Positions 19,321 through 24,425 of a stretch of DNA of 24,425 bases are shown piece after piece. The position numbers and the translations under genes are program-made. Numbering within the stretch: the stretch's first letter is position 1; each line of letters opens with the position of its first letter. The notes under the pieces are model-generated. The model was not told where the DNA came from and ran no database searches. It worked only from the letters and a program-made list of their open reading frames with translations. The DNA comes from Welwitschia mirabilis. Taxonomy: Eukaryota > Gnetophyta > Gnetopsida > Welwitschiales. The DNA lies in the NCBI GenBank assembly GCA_051453625.1, contig JBOZIK010000001.1, positions 81,545,523 to 81,569,947 of the forward strand, written 5' to 3'.

Positions 19321-21184
19321 ACGCACATCAATAGGTTAAACACAAACATACAAATATATATAGGAGTAACTCAAATGTTGTAATTCTATTGAAGGCATAC
19401 GCAAGAAGAATAACAATGCAAATAAACATGCTATGCTAATGAGATTTAAGTTCTATTCGAAATGCAACTTCTATCTAATTACCAAATAAACTTATCATAG
19501 AGATTAGCCTTGTATAATCTAGATCAGTCAAGGAAAGTCATCCCTAGACCAAGACCAATCTAAGCTATTAGGTACGTCAAGTAGAATATGAAGATAATGC
19601 AAATTTAATCTAGGAAATGAAATGCAATGCACCTAAACTAATAATGTCAACCTTAATAAAAGTTATTCTTATGATCTATATCACTAATAAATCTATCACA
19701 GAATTAGAAGCAACATAAACCATAAGGAATATGCATATAATAAAAGATATAAAAAGAAAAATAGAGTTTTAATTATGTCAAACCAATATCTGTGTTATAA
19801 AGTATCAACACCTTAATAATGGATAAATAGTTTAATACTAAGAAGCAGTAATAGATGGATCTTCTACATGTATATTAGTGTTTTTGGATTTTATAGTTTA
19901 TTTTTTAATAAATATCTCCTACACTCTTAACTTCCTTTTGGGCTTATTTGACATTAAAAATTATCGTGATAGAATATTGAAGGATACATTGAACAGAATA
20001 TAAAAACAACACAAAGTTAATTTAGAAAATGGAATGTAATTTATATAAACTAATAATGTTAACCTTAACAAAGGTTACCCTCGTAATCTATGTCATTAAT
20101 AAAGATGTCATGAAATTAGAAGCAACATAAACCATAATGGATATTTATATAACATAATATATGAAAATAAAAAAAAGGTTTTGATTATATTAAATCAACA
20201 CCTATGTTACCAAGAAGTAGCACCTCAATGAAGGATACACAACCCAATACAAAAGAAGATATACCTTTGTAATAATAATGGATGCACCTCTTGATCTTTG
20301 ATCTAATATCATGAGAATTTCCAATGCCAAAGAAGATAAAATTGGAGTCAAGGATGAAGGAGGTATTTATTAAAAAATATACTCTAAAATCAGGAAACAT
20401 TAATAGATGTGCTGATAACTCTAACAATCAAGTAAGAAGGTATGAGAGAAATGGCTAAAGTTTGGCGAATTTTAGTAAAGCATTATTTTTAGGTGTTGTC
20501 CTACTAGTCGTCTTAACATTACAAGAGATGATGCCACATCATATGACTTTCACATTAGCTAAAATATTAATCCAATAAGCATCCTACTTAGCTGAAGTAC
20601 TTCTCTCATTCATACAATCATTCACATGATTAGGTGGATGATTGGATTTTGTAAAGTATTTCTTACCTTACATTAGCCTCTTTCATTATAGGATTATTAC
20701 TTCAAATAAGAAGTATTATAATTTCTTCAAATGTAATAAAGATTACATGTGTTTATGACATTTTTCTTAGCTCTTAATTATTGTTGAAACTTAGCATAAA
20801 CCATGTATAATGTCTTGAGAAACCACTCAAAATACCTTATCAAATACATATAATTTAGTAGCGTAATATAGCCCTCCACTTAGCCTTATTAGTTCCTAAT
20901 CAAATTAGGTAACAACTATGATTATAAGCCACATTGACTAATAATAAATCAACTATGAAACTATGTAATAAACTTAGAAATAATCTTAAGAATCTTAAAA
21001 TGTAAAACAAAAATGTGAAAGATAGATAACTAAATTTTTTATCTATTTAATGCAAGTAGCCATACTATCATCCTAATGATTATTCAGATGATGGATGGGA
21101 TGATAGATTTAAAAATTATTCTTGAAAAATAGAAGCCTACAAAATTTTTTAAGAAAGATAAACATTAAATGCATTGATATTATA
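19320..21184 (-). repeat. LTR, subfamily B, copy 3; 3' LTR of element 2, with internal duplication
   Basis: Colinear with 13390-14946 (for example gaccaagaccaatctaagct at 19549 and 13708, and the catgatgatactc block just beyond its U3 end in both). It is longer because a block of about 300 bp is present twice: 19571-19850 and 19983-20260, offset about 410 bp. The U3 boundary at about 21184 is set by alignment with the TG at 14946. Its 3' end abuts the integrase relic of element 1 at about 19320, so element 2 appears to have inserted there. Confidence 0.75.
19571..20260. repeat. Tandem duplication inside the LTR (about 410-bp offset)
   Basis: Both halves match the single block at 13730-14020 of the other LTR: the sequence runs through a gtagaatatgaa/cagaatataaaa block, ctaaactaataatg(t)t, agaagcaacataaaccata and the caacacc/tagcacc block. 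The halves have diverged clearly from each other, so the duplication is old or joins two different LTR copies. Confidence 0.7.
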
Positions 21185-21672
21185 AGCCCTTCATTTAAAT
21201 GTATAATAAATAAAAAATAATCATGTATAATATCAACAAACCTCATCATGAAGTGTTAAAAATTATATGTAAAAATATGTATAATATCTAGCAGTAAAAA
21301 TATACATCATGATGATACTCAAAAATAATATGTCTATATATAAATCATGAGTTTTGTAAAATCCATAAAAGAGATGATATAAAATACAATATAAATTCAC
21401 TTCCTTCATCTATCCATGATGAATTTGTAATGTGTAATAAGCTCAAATGCAGGAGGAGAAGACTAAGGATGCTCAGAACCTATAGGAACAGTGGTCTAAT
21501 GATGTCATAATGGTACATTCCATCTCATCTCCTTATAGTCAAACTATCTCTAGGAGGTTTACCATTACATCATGCTCTATTTATAAGATGTACTATCACA
21601 CATCAACCAGCTACTCCTTAATGCATTATACTCCCCTTTCAACTATTATAATCCTTTCCTCTAATGTAGATA

Positions 21673-22520
21673 TGCCTTAATCTATAGTTTGTGTAGTCTA
21701 TGCTAGAAGAATCTGAATCTTCTCTAAAGTATCATCAACTATAGGTCTCTCTACCTAAGGTCTCTCTACCTCTTCTAGTATCTGTATGCCCATGTCCTAT
21801 AGGTAATGAGCTTAAGTATGTATGTGCATAAATATCTAGTCACCTACAGGCTCTAATATGAGAAATCATATAAACATGACTGATAGAAGGCATGAATATC
21901 CTAGAGTCTAAAGCTATCATGCCTCTATCATAGTCCTGATTCTCCTCCAGATACATGTTGATAGGTATATTTGGTCACTATGCCTAAATACTAATAACAT
22001 ATATAATTATATGACCATTTCATGGCTATCATGAAATGATGAGCTNNNNNNNNNNNNNNNNNNNNNNNNNNNNNNNNNNNNNNNNNNNNNNNNNNNNNNN
22101 NNNNNNNNNNNNNNNNNNNNNNNNNNNNNNNNNNNNNNNNNNNNNNNNTGCCTTGATCCACTATCTCTCTAATGGTTTATGTAGTTTTTTCTAGAAGACC
22201 CTAAATCTGCTCAATAGTAGTGTTGAATATAGGTTTTTGTACCTAAGGACTCTCCACCTTTTCTAATATCTTGATTTCCATATCTTATAGGTAACGAGCT
22301 GAACTCTGGATATGTGTAAATGTCTACTTATCCATAGGCTTAGGCATGTTGAATCATCTAAACATGTCTAAGAGAAGGCATGGATATCCTAGATTTTAAA
22401 GCTGTTGTACCTCAATCATGATCCTGAGTATCCTCTAAATGAAAGTCAATAATTCAGTCTACTCCCCTATACTTAAGTACTACTAACATCTAGAGATGTG
22501 TAATCATCATATGAATCTCA
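21673..22520. repeat. Diverged direct duplication around a gap
   Basis: The segments 21673-22045 and 22149-22520 both align with the single block at 15396-15790 of element 1, sharing the tgcctt(a/g)atc start, the aaggcatg(a/g)atatcctag block and the end atgaaatgatgagct / atggaatgatgggct. They differ from each other throughout, unlike the near-identical flanks of the 587 and 18965 gaps. Confidence 0.7.
22046..22148. other. Assembly gap, 103 N
   Basis: Lies at the junction of the duplication described for 21673-22520. The odd length (103) suggests an estimated gap size and not a placeholder. Confidence 0.85.
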
Positions 22521-23130
22521 TGGAATGATGGGCTAATGTCATGAATTAGTCCTTTATGTAGGATCTAATAGATAGGTGACAACTAAGTAACCAAAACTCC
22601 TTGCTTATTTATAATTAAATCAACTGAAATATTAAGTGCTAATCCATAAGTACAATGCTTCTTTTTCCCAACAGCTAAATGAATATGAGTGCTTATAATA
22701 CCACCTATATTAGTTACTACAGTAATGTGATTTTATAGAATCATAATCTCATGGCCTCGAATGAAAGATTTGATCATGTCAACAAGCTGATTATGAGTGT
22801 CAGGGTGCTGCTTTATATGAATCATATCATAAAATTTCCTAGTCTCTAACATATAGTATGCACTCTCTGCTTCTAAAATTCATTAGAGCTATAGATATGT
22901 AAGCCTCTAATCCACCTTTATCTCTAATCATCTTATAAAATCCTCAAATCTCTCTCAACATAAATGACTACTGTATAAATTAAAAAGAGATCTAATATAA
23001 TGAGGTGGAGAGTGGACTAGCTCTGCCTGCTCAACCTCCAATGGTGCTAATGTGCTTGCCTCTTACTTGATAACCTTGGTCTCTAACTTGACCTATTTAT
23101 CTCTACATGTGTATGGCTTAATTAGTTATA

Positions 23131-24425
23131 AACATGAAATGTGACACATAATATCAAGTGAAGATAGCTAAAACATATCATATGGATACTTGAAATGATC
23201 CCATAAATTGGTTTAATGTGTAAAAATCATAAAAATATGTCCTATCCCCCTTTTCCTCAAGAGTGTCATCATATCCTACATTATCTAATCATGCCAAGGA
23301 AAATGTAAAATGTGTAAAAGATCAAAAACTATAAAATAGGTAGGTTTAATATAAGGTAAAAAATAAAAGTTCTTAAATGAAAACTTTAATTTGCTAGAAT
23401 TATGGGAATGTCATACAAATTTTACTAAAGGACCACTATGTTTTAACTTTGGTTTATAAGAAAATGTGTTTTAACTTAAAAACCTAATTTAAACTCATCA
23501 TACAATTTGTTATATCTTGCAAAATAAGTGGTGAAAATCATATCCATAATTTTTAAATTGAAGAGCATAAAAAACTGAATAATATGCATGAAAACTATAC
23601 ATTAAAAGATTAAACATGAGATAAAATAATTAAAAATGACAAAGGAGAGAAAATCATACCTCATTTTGCAAAATGTATTGAAAATTCACAATCCAAGGCA
23701 TGAATCAGACTAGGCAAACTTCTAAAACATCAGTATGAACCAAGGTGACTATTATCTCTCATAGGAATGGATGAAAATAATATATAATGAAACGAAAATG
23801 AGAGAAATAAAGTTGACTCATGGTTTTATTACACCATTGTTTGATCACATCATTTGGATGACAACTCTAGGATGACTATTAGAAAAAAAATCTTAGTGTC
23901 ATCCTCCATATCATTTAGATAACCTCATGGATGATGGGACTTTGAAAAATATTAACAAAAATGAAAATGTTAGCTGAAAAAATTATACTAGAATATTAGC
24001 ATAACAGTATCAGAATATATTAAAAAACTCAAAAAAAAAAGGAATGGTTAAGAGTTATGATGAATAAGGATGATGAGAAAAATGCAAAGAAATTGAAAGA
24101 TAGGACAATGAAGATGCACTAAATAGGGTGAAACATATTAAAGAAAATTAAATAAATTTACCTAATTGAAAAATAATCCTAAAAATGTGTAGAACCCTAA
24201 AATACTCAAAGGAATCTTAAAAAAAATGATGAAGAATTAATATAAGAATAAGATTAGATCATCTAATTAAAATGTTAATAAAATACAACTTTTTAGTGAT
24301 AAAAATAACATGAATAATAATAAGAAAAATATTGAATGATAAGATACAAGCTGATGATGAAAAAGTATGGAAATGACTTTAAGATAAAAAACTAAAATAT
24401 CAAGAAAAGTAGGAAAAAAAATAGA
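23131..24425 (-). repeat. Post-pol untranslated region of element 2 (runs out of the window)
   Basis: Colinear with 16446-17860 of element 1, including the cctcattttgcaaaa block, the tggatgatgggact block near 23930 and the pair atgaataataataagaaa (24311) / atgaataaaaacaagaaa (17773). It ends at the window edge before any pol sequence. No open frame worth naming. Confidence 0.65.

Larger units (their letters stand above)
21430..23130 (-). pseudogene. Unrecognised late ORF between pol and 3' LTR, copy 2
   Basis: Minus-strand reading: an Arg/Gly-Gln stretch near 23040-23110, LVHSPPHYIRSLFNLYSSHL near 22960-23025, then a 110-codon block with few stops at about 22590-22880: ETRKFYDMIHIKQHPDTHNQ, LVDMIKSFIRGHE, VTNIGGIISTHIHLAVG and LALNISVDLIINKQGVLVT. 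Near 22149-22250 it gives FNTTIEQI*GLLEKTT*TI followed by REIVDQG. Every block has its counterpart in copy 1 at 15190-16445; here the Gln in VDQG is kept while copy 1 has a stop. The 103-N gap at 22046 splits a duplicated part. Function is unknown. Confidence 0.6.

Noticed and set aside
1-24425. CRISPR array, tRNA, rRNA, bacterial operon or host gene with exons
   Set aside because: No regularly spaced repeats with unique spacers, no cloverleaf or rRNA core sequence, and no conserved host protein words were found on either strand.

Overview
The window looks like intergenic DNA from a large-genome land plant, built from old, nested LTR retrotransposons. The evidence is very AT-rich sequence with few CG dinucleotides, plant-type Ty3/gypsy (Athila/Tat-like) and Ty1/copia protein relics, long LTRs (about 1.4-1.6 kb) that exist in several diverged copies, and scaffold gaps. 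A gymnosperm is possible but cannot be proven here. I see no host gene, rRNA, tRNA, CRISPR array or prokaryotic feature. No open frame is intact; the coding calls are decayed relics read through stops and frameshifts.

Layout. 1-1310: an LTR (subfamily A, + strand) cut by the window start and two gaps. 1316-1497: a small array of imperfect palindromes. 1498-4100: a decayed Athila/Tat-like gag-protease-RT segment on the minus strand, with its zinc knuckle still perfect, next to a minus-strand subfamily A LTR (4500-5181). 5353-6912: an unrecognised plus-strand coding relic. 7110-7325: a gypsy integrase C-terminus on the plus strand, followed by a 3' region to about 8390. 9457-10884: a complete-looking + strand LTR (subfamily B), followed by an initiator-Met primer-binding site and a decayed copia gag. 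11633-12992: a minus-strand subfamily A LTR that cuts off the copia gag. 13345-19320: the 3' part of a minus-strand gypsy-type element: integrase C-terminus, long 3' region, unrecognised late ORF, polypurine tract and subfamily B LTR. 19320-24425: a second, diverged copy of the same 3' part, apparently inserted in the integrase region of the first.

The points most worth following are: (1) a late ORF present in two diverged copies between pol and the 3' LTR, whose reading frame is recognisable in both and ends in a coiled-coil-like segment; (2) a separate roughly 500-codon relic at 5353-6912 with an internal repeat; (3) one LTR family that sits beside both copia and gypsy coding regions; (4) at least two N gaps whose flanks overlap, so that they are probably zero-length joins. 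In-frame stops at expected Trp or Gln positions fit decay of methylated cytosines.
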